Source: Bacillus sp. SA1-12 (GTDB lineage Bacteria > Bacillota > Bacilli > Bacillales > Bacillaceae). Taken from it: DNA of 64,000 bases. Below are positions 38,324-46,671 of the stretch, in pieces. Each line of letters starts with the position of its first letter. The first letter of the stretch is position 1. The position numbers and the translations under genes are program-made. The DNA lies in NCBI RefSeq assembly GCF_000981385.1, contig NZ_LATZ01000009.1:94716-158715 (forward strand), in the 5' to 3' direction. A model generated the notes under the pieces. The model searched no databases and was not told where the DNA came from. It saw only the letters and a list, made by a program, of their open reading frames with translations.

Positions 38324-39259
38324 ATGTATATTAAAAAGGAAATAATCAATCCTTTAAATAACCGGCAGATCGGTCCTGAAGCTATTAGATTTAAGCAAAT
38401 AAAAGAAATTGATGAAGATGAATCTCTCATTCTAGAAGTTGAAGGTACAATTTGTCATGTAGGACTAAACTTTGTTGATTTAGTTCATAAAGATGGCAGG
38501 ATTATTACGGTTTTAACTGACCGAATTTCAAAAGTTGAATGGCTGGATAAAAACTGTCAACCAAAATTCGAAGAACACCTTAAAGCTACAAATTGCAGAT
38601 GTATTGAATTTCAGCGTTTTACACAGATCATGAGACATCTAGAATGTCCGCATTGTAAAGACAAGCGCCAAGGCTGTATTGAACTATGTCCGCACTGCCA
38701 AAACAGAAAAGATCAAAGAGAACACTGTCCAAAATGCCAAAACAAGAAACAGCGAGAAGAGCAATGCCCACATTGCCAAGACAAGAAACAGCGAGAAGAG
38801 CAATGCCCACATTGCCAAGACAAGAAACAGCGAGAAGAGCAATGCCCACATTGCCAAGACAAGAAACAGCAAAGAGAGCAATGCCCGCACTGCAAAGGCA
38901 AGAAACAGCAAAGAGAGCAATGCCCGCACTGCCAAAACAGAAAAGATCAAAGAGAACACTGTCCGCATTGCCAAAACAGGCAACGTCAAATCGAGCCATG
39001 TCCACACTGCCAAAACAAACGGCCAAATCATCTTGATCCTTGCCCGCATTGCCAAAATGAAAATCGAAACAGGTTCATTGCATTTAATCTTGAGCATAAT
39101 CAAAATGAATTATGTCAGCCAAAATTTACATGTTTTTTCGATCATCCCATCCCATTTTGTGATGATCGATTTGAATTGCGCCTAGCAGGTTTAACAGATG
39201 ATCTAAATTTTCAATTACTGAAGCATAAGGGCTGCAAAGTCAGATTTGATTTATCTTAA
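38324..39259 (+). CDS. Cysteine-rich CPHC tandem-repeat protein, likely spore-surface
   Basis: A 311-residue protein not matched to a named family. Residues 1-90 look like a small beta-barrel domain (EVEGTICHVGLNFVDLVHKD). Residues about 107-245 hold twelve CPxC units, mostly 13 residues apart, with the pattern CPHCQ-D/N-KKQ-R-E-E/Q. The tail repeats the CQPKF motif. ATG 38324 follows AGGAGGGG. Twenty-four cysteines with adjacent His suggest metal binding or disulfide cross-linking of a coat layer. It lies upstream of the mnx-like genes and has a SigK-like promoter. Its role in metal handling is inferred. Confidence 0.8.
   Translation: MYIKKEIINPLNNRQIGPEAIRFKQIKEIDEDESLILEVEGTICHVGLNFVDLVHKDGRIITVLTDRISKVEWLDKNCQPKFEEHLKATNCRCIEFQRFTQIMRHLECPHCKDKRQGCIELCPHCQNRKDQREHCPKCQNKKQREEQCPHCQDKKQREEQCPHCQDKKQREEQCPHCQDKKQQREQCPHCKGKKQQREQCPHCQNRKDQREHCPHCQNRQRQIEPCPHCQNKRPNHLDPCPHCQNENRNRFIAFNLEHNQNELCQPKFTCFFDHPIPFCDDRFELRLAGLTDDLNFQLLKHKGCKVRFDLS
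38647..39060 (+). repeat. 39-bp tandem repeats encoding CPHC units
   Basis: Period 39 bases (13 codons). Copies starting near 38765, 38804 and 38843 are almost identical and the flanking ones are more diverged, so the array grew by recent duplication in its centre. It is coding, not CRISPR. Confidence 0.9.
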
Positions 39260-39280
39260 ATATGTTAAAAAGAGTGAAAT

Positions 39281-39345
39281 AAAAGGGTCTGATCTAACCA
39301 ACAAACATTTATGCTGTGTTGGTTAGTCAGACCCTTTTGTATTGT
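39281..39345. terminator. Bidirectional long-stem terminator
   Basis: A ~22-base near-perfect stem: AAAAGGGTCTGA(T)CTAACCAACA pairs with its complement, with a 13-base loop. It separates two convergent genes and is the clearest member of the GGGTCTGACCC hairpin family. Confidence 0.85.
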
Positions 39346-39374
39346 AGCACATTCCGTAATACATAACGAATCGA

Positions 39375-40193
39375 TTACGTAATAATCGGTGTCTCGTTAA
39401 ATAAGAAAAGGCTCTTTGCCAATTTTTCTTGTTCGATTTCTAAAAAGCATAACTCATCAAAGTCGATACCCTGCTTCTCTCCGTCTACTTTCACTTCAAT
39501 CCTTCTATGATTTACGTTCACTAAAAGACCATCTTTTTCCATCTTTTCGTTCTCGGCTTTTGCATAAACAAAACAGCCGACAAAGCTTTCAAGAAATAGC
39601 GATAATTTTAAACCAAAAAAAAGATTGAGTAAAAACGGGCTTTTAGACACAACCGCACCAAAGTGGAACGTGAGATTCCTTCTGAGGCAGGAATTAATAT
39701 CAATAAGTTCTTCATCTCTCCCTGTCATCGATCCTGTTGGATTTGGATGCTCGAGTAAAATAATACGTTCTGTAGGAATGATTAATATGTTTCCCACATT
39801 GGTTTCTAATATGATGAAATCCAGACCTGCATCTACAAAAAGTCCTGAAAGCTTTAGCTTCTCCTCACCACAATTTATTTTTACAATAACTAGTTGATTT
39901 CTTAGCAGCCTTAAACTTTGCTGTAACGATCGTAAATTATCTGGATCTCTTTCTACACCTAATGTTAATAAGATGTCATTTGCCTGTTCAATACATTCGG
40001 TAATCTCCGCCAATTCCTCAGGGGAAAAGGAGCTGTTTGCAGAAGGAAATTTAGGCTGCGGTATTTGTTCGGGACAATGATTAGGTGAACAAAAAAAATC
40101 ATCTTGTTCTGGATCCACACATTCAGGACAACGAAATTCTTGATTATGTGTTAGAAAATGTCTTTGATCTTTTAACTGTTTAATCGAAGGCAC
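39375..40193 (-). CDS. MnxD-like paralogue with N-terminal Cys motif, function unknown
   Basis: A 272-residue protein that aligns over its C-terminal two thirds with the protein at 41336: the shared elements include a KINCGEEKLKLSG strand region and LRRNLTFHFGAVVSKSPFL. Both have two small beta-barrel-like modules. This copy adds an N-terminal segment with CPEC and two further Cys. The start is GTG 40193, with AAGGAG unusually close, so the start is uncertain. It is divergent from the mnx-like operon. No signal peptide is present. It is probably a spore-surface accessory protein, by inference. Confidence 0.65.
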   Translation of the reverse strand: MPSIKQLKDQRHFLTHNQEFRCPECVDPEQDDFFCSPNHCPEQIPQPKFPSANSSFSPEELAEITECIEQANDILLTLGVERDPDNLRSLQQSLRLLRNQLVIVKINCGEEKLKLSGLFVDAGLDFIILETNVGNILIIPTERIILLEHPNPTGSMTGRDEELIDINSCLRRNLTFHFGAVVSKSPFLLNLFFGLKLSLFLESFVGCFVYAKAENEKMEKDGLLVNVNHRRIEVKVDGEKQGIDFDELCFLEIEQEKLAKSLFLFNETPIIT

Positions 40194-40215
40194 ACTCCTT
40201 TCATGGATATATACC

Positions 40216-40242
40216 CAGTATATGCTCTAATGATCTTTAGGT
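40216..40242 (-). promoter_or_regulatory. Candidate sporulation promoter, divergent gene
   Basis: On the minus strand, AC (40242-40241) and CATATACTG (40224-40216) are 16 bases apart, close to the SigK pattern with one mismatch in the -10. It lies 23 bases upstream of the minus-strand start. Confidence 0.35.
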
Positions 40243-40329
40243 GTTTTATGATATTAGCAATAAGAGTCTGTTTGTCCCTTACAGTCTTCATACAAAATTA
40301 TCCAAACATCTAAAACAAGAAAAAGAATA

Positions 40330-40355
40330 ACGACAAGCCCATCCCTCATAAAAAT
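40330..40355 (+). promoter_or_regulatory. Candidate SigK promoter of the mnx-like operon
   Basis: AC at 40330-40331 and CATAAAAAT at 40347-40355 have a 15-base spacer. The -10 start CATA fits but the final TA does not. Published mnx operons are transcribed from a mother-cell sporulation promoter. Confidence 0.35.
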
Positions 40356-40391
40356 GAAGCATAGGACGATCAGATTATGAGGTGGTTTTAT

Positions 40392-40811
40392 ATGGTAAGC
40401 GGGTTTTTAGGTTATTTGTTATATGGAAACATATTATTGCTTGCAATAACCTACATGTACCTTTTAAAAATCCGTAAGCTGATTGGATTTCAGTTAGGAA
40501 TGAACATTACCAATATGGCTGGAGGTTTTCTCGCAATCATTACTGGTGTGATCTTAATTTATCAATTCCCACTTCAATTTGTTTATGTAACAATCTTTTC
40601 AACCTTTATCGGTATGTTGGCAGGAGCGCTATTTGGAGGGTTATTTGATTATCAAACCTTATTAACGGGTTATGCGAATGGTTTGATGATGGGACTTATG
40701 GCGCCGATGATTGGGGCAGCAGCCAAGACTAATGTCATCTTCTTGAGCTTCCTTGAAGGAATTTTTCTAGTTTCCCTTCTTTTATTCGTCCTATCTGCCA
40801 GGCATACATAG
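40392..40811 (+). CDS. Small four-helix membrane protein, first gene of the mnx-like operon
   Basis: A 139-residue, almost wholly hydrophobic protein with four helices and a glycine-rich central part (GALFGGLFDYQTLLTGYANG). ATG 40392 is seven bases from GAGGTGG; an in-frame ATG at 40377 would lie before that site. It is a tandem paralogue of the next gene. By position it may correspond to MnxA, but I cannot confirm this from sequence. A channel or membrane anchor for metal or assembly factors is possible. Confidence 0.7.
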   Translation: MVSGFLGYLLYGNILLLAITYMYLLKIRKLIGFQLGMNITNMAGGFLAIITGVILIYQFPLQFVYVTIFSTFIGMLAGALFGGLFDYQTLLTGYANGLMMGLMAPMIGAAAKTNVIFLSFLEGIFLVSLLLFVLSARHT

Positions 40812-40832
40812 TCTAGAGGGGATGATGTATGG

Positions 40833-41297
40833 ATGACCCTTTATTTTGCATGTTTGCTGATCGTTAATATTGTCATTGGTCTGATCATGTACCGTATTCT
40901 GTTTAAAAAAAGAAGGCTGTTTAATGACCGTTTTGGAATGATTATGTCTATGAGCATTTCTGGAATTTTAAGTTTAACGATTGCGATGATTTTGCAATTT
41001 TTGTATGCCGACCAAATTTTTATGATGATGGCGCTAACAGTCCTAATTGGAGGGGGAATAGGCGTATTATTTGGATCACTAGTAAAATTCCAATCTCTCT
41101 TAGCTGGTTTTCTGAATGGAATTATTGGGAGCCTTATGGGGAACATGCTTGCAGCAGTAGTTAAGGATCCCGCTTTATGCAGCCTGCCTGCTTCTTATTT
41201 AATCAGCTTGGAAGAAAATATGGTTGCATTTAGCCTGTTTGGAACCCTGCTTGTTATCATGACGATCAGCTTAGTCAACTACTCGTTAAGAGTGTAA
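40833..41297 (+). CDS. Small four-helix membrane protein, paralogue of the preceding gene
   Basis: A 154-residue membrane protein with four to five helices. The segment GVLFGSLVKFQSLLAGFLNGIIGSLMG aligns with the glycine-rich segment of the preceding protein, so the two arose by duplication. The start ATG is about 12 bases from AGAGGGG. The genes are 21 bases apart and co-directional. By position it may be MnxB-like, an inference. The pair could form a heteromeric membrane complex. Confidence 0.7.
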   Translation: MTLYFACLLIVNIVIGLIMYRILFKKRRLFNDRFGMIMSMSISGILSLTIAMILQFLYADQIFMMMALTVLIGGGIGVLFGSLVKFQSLLAGFLNGIIGSLMGNMLAAVVKDPALCSLPASYLISLEENMVAFSLFGTLLVIMTISLVNYSLRV

Positions 41298-41335
41298 TAC
41301 CTTGCATGAGTTCAGCTGAAAAGGGGGGAGGGTAT

Positions 41336-42127
41336 ATGGAACATTACAATAAAACAAAGACAAATAAAAAGCTTTATTTAAATGAATATCGAAAAGACTT
41401 GCTAGAAAGACGTATGCTGGAACCCAGAAAAGAAGATATCATAAATGACTTTAATAACCAAAACGGTTACGGTTTCACTTCACCAACAAGCAGTAAGTCA
41501 ACTGAAGAGACTAGGCTATTAATGGAATATATCGACAGGGCTAATATGTTCAATATCTCTGAGAAGGATGAGAAGCGAGGAAAAAACTTAAAGCTGAGAA
41601 AGTTTTTTAAGTCAAAACGAAATCAGCAAGTAGAGATCTATTTTAAATGCGGGTCAAAATCTCTTTATAAAGAAGGAAAGGTTAGTACGATCGGCAGAGA
41701 TTTTGTCATGATAACAAATTTAAAGGATAGAACGTGGATTCCTTATTCTGTGATTGAATCTGCAAATATTCCATATGGCATTCCTAACTATTCCAATACA
41801 CACCAGCATTTTCTCTTTGATAATAATTTGCGTAAAAAGCTTGTTCTTCAATTTGGTGAAACTGTCTCAAAGCGGGATATTCTAAAACAGCAATTTTTTG
41901 AAGAAACCCTTCAAACAAATTTACAAACCTGGAAGGAGACTTGGGTAGCAGTTTATTTAGATGAAAAGACAAAGAGAATCGGAAAAATTTCATATTCAAC
42001 TAATCAACAACTTACACTGCATGCTTTCAAAGAAGATGAACATGTAAATCTAGAAGAGATTAAATACATTGAAACCATACGGTTCTTAAGCCTGTTCACT
42101 CATTTTTTGAAAAATTTTCATAGTTAA
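41336..42127 (+). CDS. mnxD: MnxD-like accessory protein with duplicated small-barrel modules
   Basis: A 263-residue soluble, basic protein. Residues about 95-150 (VEIYFKCGSKSLYKEGKVS) and 160-255 (LRKKLVLQFGETVSKRD, then WVAVYLDEKTKR) are paralogous to the divergent protein at 39375. ATG 41336 follows GGGGGGAGGG. It lies directly upstream of mnxE/mnxF-like genes and matches the place of mnxD in the described operon; the symbol rests on position. No signal peptide or cofactor motif is visible. A scaffolding role at the spore surface is a guess. Confidence 0.55.
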   Translation: MEHYNKTKTNKKLYLNEYRKDLLERRMLEPRKEDIINDFNNQNGYGFTSPTSSKSTEETRLLMEYIDRANMFNISEKDEKRGKNLKLRKFFKSKRNQQVEIYFKCGSKSLYKEGKVSTIGRDFVMITNLKDRTWIPYSVIESANIPYGIPNYSNTHQHFLFDNNLRKKLVLQFGETVSKRDILKQQFFEETLQTNLQTWKETWVAVYLDEKTKRIGKISYSTNQQLTLHAFKEDEHVNLEEIKYIETIRFLSLFTHFLKNFHS

Positions 42128-42174
42128 ATCTTTTGAAACTTGCACAATGTTTTTAAATGTGAGGAGGTAGGGAT

Positions 42175-42624
42175 ATGACAAGTAACAAAAAAGATCATGG
42201 TGCAGAAAAGAAAAAACAAGCTGAAGAAAAGGAAAAGCGTCAAAAAATAAAAGAAAACCTAGAAGAATGTGAAGTTAAAGTGAAGAAACGAAAAGAGTGC
42301 GAAATTGTTTTTGATGAACCGATTCGTATTAATATAGAAGATGTAGTGGATGAATTGTTTGACCAGTTAGTAGGATTGATCGACACAAGTATTCTAATTA
42401 TAACAGAAACAGATCAGCTGAATTTATTTGGCCAAACATTTAGACCGATCTTTTGCGGGACAATTATAAACGTGACACAAGGCGCTATTACATTATTTCC
42501 AGTCAATATTAAAATGATTAATGCTCCATTTTTCCAATTTCCAACCCCTTTAACGATCCCTTTAGAAAAAATTGCCCATTTTACGCCTAACTTTGATTGT
42601 AACCAACGCATACCACTAACCTAA
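42175..42624 (+). CDS. mnxE: MnxE-like subunit of the spore manganese oxidase complex
   Basis: A 149-residue protein. Residues about 65-149 (ILIITETDQLNLFGQTFRPIFCG ... IPLEKIAHFTP) match what I know of MnxE, which forms a hexamer with MnxF and binds MnxG. Unusually, the first ~50 residues are a Lys/Glu-rich charged extension (KKKQAEEKEKRQKIKENLEE) that makes it longer than the ~110-residue protein I recall. GAGGAGGTAGGG gives strong translation. It stands between mnxD-like and mnxF-like genes. One Cys lies in the core. Confidence 0.72.
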   Translation: MTSNKKDHGAEKKKQAEEKEKRQKIKENLEECEVKVKKRKECEIVFDEPIRINIEDVVDELFDQLVGLIDTSILIITETDQLNLFGQTFRPIFCGTIINVTQGAITLFPVNIKMINAPFFQFPTPLTIPLEKIAHFTPNFDCNQRIPLT

Positions 42625-42664
42625 TTCAACTTTTGAACAGAGAAAAAGGAGGTACACTTAAATC

Positions 42665-42973
42665 ATGAGACAAAATGAAATGTTTACTGAAATTACGATA
42701 CCTTCAATAAATGACATCCATGATGAAGCCTTAATAAATGAATTTGAAGCAGGAATCGGAAGAAATGTATTCATTTTGACACCTTCTTATCCATTTGTTT
42801 TTATTGGAAGAATTGTTGATGTTATTGGAGATAATGTCGCTGTTGATGTCCAAGTTACAACAATCGGGGAATTAGAAAACAGAGTATGGTCGATCCATAT
42901 TCATAATATAGAAGTCTTTTATATTGAACAAAGAGGAATGCCGCGAATCCCGGAATTAAGGGATGATTTATAG
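42665..42973 (+). CDS. mnxF: MnxF-like subunit of the spore manganese oxidase complex
   Basis: A 102-residue soluble protein with a small-barrel pattern: GRNVFILTPSYPFVFIGRI followed by alternating strands, ending in VFYIEQ and a short acidic tail. It matches the size and place of MnxF directly before mnxG. MnxE and MnxF form a hexamer that associates with MnxG in the purified complex. AAAGGAGG precedes the ATG by about 14 bases. mnxG starts 18 bases later, so the three genes are one transcript. Confidence 0.75.
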   Translation: MRQNEMFTEITIPSINDIHDEALINEFEAGIGRNVFILTPSYPFVFIGRIVDVIGDNVAVDVQVTTIGELENRVWSIHIHNIEVFYIEQRGMPRIPELRDDL

Positions 42974-42990
42974 GAAAAGGGTGAGGGCGA

Positions 42991-45900
42991 ATGAAACGAT
43001 TTTTTCACGTTGTTGCGATCCCCATTCGAATTGTATTGAATAATTTTGGTGATCATGGTGATTCAAGCATGATGTATGTCTTAAAAGAAAATGAGGAAAA
43101 AGTAAAGGAATTGGTTAAAAAAAATCCGTTTACACCGGTTGATTTAGTCCAGCCACTTTGCATTCGCGCGAATAATGGGGATACGGTTGAAATATTATTT
43201 GAAAATAAAATCCATTTTGCAACCGGAATGCATTTTCAGGAAGCAGATTATGATGTATTAGATTCTGACGGGGCAAATGTCGGCTTTAATCCAAATACGT
43301 TAGCAGATCCAGGAGAAAAAGTTCTTTACCGTTTGAGTCTAAATCATGAAGGTATCTACTTCTTTACAGATATAGGTAATCCTGACAGCAGTGATGAAGG
43401 AACAAGTATTAATGGATTGTTTGGTGCGCTGTTTGTCCAAAGACGGGGGTCCTGGTGGACTGATCCTGTCACAGGCGATCCATTAAACAGCGGGATATTT
43501 GCAGATATTCATCATCCATATGCACCATCCTTTCGCGAGTATGCCTTTATTTTTCATGATGAAATGTCAACAGATGATATAACAGGAAACCGTCCGCTTG
43601 ATCCTGTTACGAATCAGGATCGAGAATCTACCCATGCGATTAATTACCGCTATGAGCCTGTTGAAAATCGGGTGAGGCTAATTGAAGAGGGGGTTGTCTG
43701 CCCTGATTGTGAAGGGGAAGAGGTCCATCATGATTCATGGGTATTTGGCGACCCTGCGACGTCCATTTTTCGAGGCTACCGTGGGGATCCTGCTAGGTTT
43801 AGACTCGTTCATGCCGGAGTGAAGGAAACTCACGTATTCCACTATCATGCCCATAGCTTTTTTAGGGATCCGCTCAATACAGAATCGGATGTATTTGATG
43901 CGATATCAATTAGTCCGCAAACATGGCATACGATCGACACATTATATGGTTTGGGTTCTCTAGTTGGGGCATATGGTGATTTTATCATCCATTGTCATTT
44001 ATATCCTCATTTTGGTGTAGGGATGTGGGCGATTAACAGGGTGTTTGATACGCTTCAGGATGGTAGCCAGTGCTATCCAAATGGCGTGCCGATTGAACCA
44101 TTGCAGCCGTTGCCGGATCGTCCGATTCCACCTATGCCGACAAAAGAACGACCTGGCTTTCCTAACTTTATACCGGGCAAAGTGGGCTGTAAAGCACCGC
44201 GTCCGCCGCTTGGCATTGTCGGTGGCAGGGAAATGACAGAACTTGAGAGGAATGCAGCTGTACCAACAGCAAGGCCGGGAGCAGTGTTTACTGACCCATG
44301 TATCGTTGAAGAAAATCCTGAAGTCCAGGTATTCAATGTTTCACTCATTGAGTTTCCAATAGTCTATAACCGCCAGGGTTGGAATGATCCTAAAGGAAGA
44401 TTTTATGTCCTTGATGAAGATCTTGATGATGTGTTAGCAGGAAGAAAACAACCTGAACCGCTTATTTTACATGTTAATGCGGGAACATGCATTTCGATAA
44501 ACTTCACCAACCGACTTCCAGAAGTTGCCAGCGGTGATGCGTTTCAGCTTGTAACAAGAGCATACGAGACAGCATTTCATGTCCATTTCGTCAAATTCGA
44601 TGTCATGGTTAGCGACGGAGCAAATGTCGGCTGGAATTATGATTCAAGCGTCCTTCCTGGTGAGACGATTCGCTATGAATATTTTGCAGACGTGGAGTTG
44701 AAAGCATGGTTTTTCCATGATCATTTATTTGCAGCTTTTCACCAGCAGCATGGGGTATTTGGATCAACTGTTGTTCATGGACGATTTTCAGAAGTACTCG
44801 ATTCAAGGACTGGCGAAGAGGTAAATGTTGGTTCGCAAGTGACAGTCACCCATCCATTAATACCGGATTACCGAGATTTTGTTTTAATGGTCCAAGACTT
44901 TGCATTGTTATTTGATGAAAATGGCTGTCCATTAAATCCACCTGAGTTTCCCGGATCCCAAGACGATCCTGGATTATTCGCTGTGAATTATAAAAATGAA
45001 CCGCTGCAGTTTAGGTTAGGAAAAGATTTTGATCCTGCCTACTCTTTTAGTTCATTTGTCAATGGGGATCCGATTACCCCCATTTTACATTGTTATGAAG
45101 GAGATCCGATTCGGGTTCGACTTTTACAAGGGGCGCAGGAAGAATCTCATAGCTTCAATATTCATGGGTTAAGATGGAAAAAGGAACGTCCTGATGTAGA
45201 AACTGAGTTCCAATCTCAGGAACATATTGGCATTTCTGAATCGTTTACATTTGATATGGAAGTTCCGAATTCAGGTGATTATCTTTGGACATTTGAAACA
45301 GAAGAAGATTTGTGGAATGGCTGCTGGGGATTAATCCGTGCATATGGAGAAGAGGTAGATTTCCTTATTCCGCTTCCAGATCGGCCTAATCCGCCTGAAC
45401 GAACAAAGCCGCTGCCTGTCTGTACGGGAGAGCCGCCTCCTCCGGCAGAATGTGTGGAAGTGGATGCTCCGCCTAATGCTCGTGTAGTATTCTTTGATAT
45501 TGTCGCTTTCCAAATACCAATCGTCTATAGCAAATGGGGGGAGACCGATCCATTTGGCATCGTATTTGCGTTAAGAGAAGATATGGATGACATCTTATGC
45601 GGACGAAAGAATCCTGAACCTCTCGTTCTTAGAGCAAATCAAGGCGATGTTGTCGAGGTTCATTTAACAAGCCTTTTACAATTTGATAAATTTCCTTTCC
45701 CTGACGGAATTTGGCCGTACCCACCGGTAAAGGAACAGGCATTTTATCCTCCATCAGTGCGGATATCACTTCACCCGCAGCTGATTCAATATGATGTAAA
45801 ATCATCAGCAGGTGAAACGGTTGGCTTTAATCCAGACCAAACGGCAGGTCCAGGGGAAACGGTTGTCTATCGTTGGTATGTAGATGTTGCTGTTGGTGCA

Positions 45901-46668
45901 TGCGGAATGTGGGATATGGCAGACATCCGAAATCATCGATCTCTTGGTACCTTTGGAACGTTTATCGCTGAGGGAAGAGGAACGAAAATCCTAAATCCTG
46001 TTGACAGAACGCCAGCTTTACTAACAAGCAGCAATGTGATTTTGAGTCATCCATTTGCCCCTGATATAAGAGAATTCGTTCTAACAATGTATGACGGTGC
46101 AAGATTAGTTGATAGCGAGGGCTGTGTCATCATTGATCCAGTTGATGGTATTTTAACAGGTGTTGACCCAGAAGAGCTTGGCGATTTAGTAGATACGTAC
46201 GACAATGGTTCACGAGGCTTTAATTATCGCACAGAGCGGTTAATTAATCGCCTAAGACAATTTCCAGTGTTTAAAGATTTGTTTAGTTCCAAAGTTCATG
46301 GGGATCCTTCAACACCAGTTTTTGAAGCCTATCCTGGGGATCCGATTACAATCAGGCTGGTGAATCCGTCAGAGCGCAGACGGGCGCACAGCTTCCATCT
46401 ACATGGCCATTATTGGAATACAGATGATCGGGATCTATTCTCCCAGGTTAAATCAATTGAAGATCATATTGTGTTGGGGCATGCAAGGGATCTTAAACTG
46501 CATTATGGCGCGGGAAGTTTCTTTAATTTTCCTGGAGACTATATGTACCGCTCTGGAAATATTCGCTGGGATATTGAGCAAGGAATGTGGGGTATTCTCC
46601 GCGTTCACAAAAATAAGCAAGTCTGTCTGGCACCGTTAAAAGATATGAAAGAACCTGACGTGGAGTAA
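42991..46668 (+). CDS. mnxG: MnxG-like multicopper oxidase (Mn(II) oxidase of the spore surface)
   Basis: A 1225-residue ceruloplasmin-like multicopper oxidase with six cupredoxin-type domains, arranged as three related two-domain units starting near residues 1, 443 and 830. The type 1 copper ligands are C335, H340 and M345 in HCHLYPHFGVGM. The trinuclear site can be built from H281/H284/H286/H288, H334/H336, H530/H532 (HVH) and H576/H578 (HDH). The motif order is permuted compared with small laccases, and unit 3 keeps only HSFHLHGH (1133-1140). No signal peptide is seen, fitting assembly on the spore from the mother cell. MnxG oxidises Mn(II) to Mn(IV) oxide. Confidence 0.88.
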   Translation: MKRFFHVVAIPIRIVLNNFGDHGDSSMMYVLKENEEKVKELVKKNPFTPVDLVQPLCIRANNGDTVEILFENKIHFATGMHFQEADYDVLDSDGANVGFNPNTLADPGEKVLYRLSLNHEGIYFFTDIGNPDSSDEGTSINGLFGALFVQRRGSWWTDPVTGDPLNSGIFADIHHPYAPSFREYAFIFHDEMSTDDITGNRPLDPVTNQDRESTHAINYRYEPVENRVRLIEEGVVCPDCEGEEVHHDSWVFGDPATSIFRGYRGDPARFRLVHAGVKETHVFHYHAHSFFRDPLNTESDVFDAISISPQTWHTIDTLYGLGSLVGAYGDFIIHCHLYPHFGVGMWAINRVFDTLQDGSQCYPNGVPIEPLQPLPDRPIPPMPTKERPGFPNFIPGKVGCKAPRPPLGIVGGREMTELERNAAVPTARPGAVFTDPCIVEENPEVQVFNVSLIEFPIVYNRQGWNDPKGRFYVLDEDLDDVLAGRKQPEPLILHVNAGTCISINFTNRLPEVASGDAFQLVTRAYETAFHVHFVKFDVMVSDGANVGWNYDSSVLPGETIRYEYFADVELKAWFFHDHLFAAFHQQHGVFGSTVVHGRFSEVLDSRTGEEVNVGSQVTVTHPLIPDYRDFVLMVQDFALLFDENGCPLNPPEFPGSQDDPGLFAVNYKNEPLQFRLGKDFDPAYSFSSFVNGDPITPILHCYEGDPIRVRLLQGAQEESHSFNIHGLRWKKERPDVETEFQSQEHIGISESFTFDMEVPNSGDYLWTFETEEDLWNGCWGLIRAYGEEVDFLIPLPDRPNPPERTKPLPVCTGEPPPPAECVEVDAPPNARVVFFDIVAFQIPIVYSKWGETDPFGIVFALREDMDDILCGRKNPEPLVLRANQGDVVEVHLTSLLQFDKFPFPDGIWPYPPVKEQAFYPPSVRISLHPQLIQYDVKSSAGETVGFNPDQTAGPGETVVYRWYVDVAVGACGMWDMADIRNHRSLGTFGTFIAEGRGTKILNPVDRTPALLTSSNVILSHPFAPDIREFVLTMYDGARLVDSEGCVIIDPVDGILTGVDPEELGDLVDTYDNGSRGFNYRTERLINRLRQFPVFKDLFSSKVHGDPSTPVFEAYPGDPITIRLVNPSERRRAHSFHLHGHYWNTDDRDLFSQVKSIEDHIVLGHARDLKLHYGAGSFFNFPGDYMYRSGNIRWDIEQGMWGILRVHKNKQVCLAPLKDMKEPDVE

Positions 46669-46671
46669 ACG

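Noticed and set aside
38647..39060. Regularly spaced ~39-bp repeats resembling a CRISPR array
   Set aside because: The repeats are contiguous, keep one reading frame and encode CPHC units; no unique spacers and no cas genes.
38679..39185. Long overlapping open frames in other frames and on the minus strand
   Set aside because: They are by-products of the repeat periodicity (39 is a multiple of 3) and lack ribosome sites.
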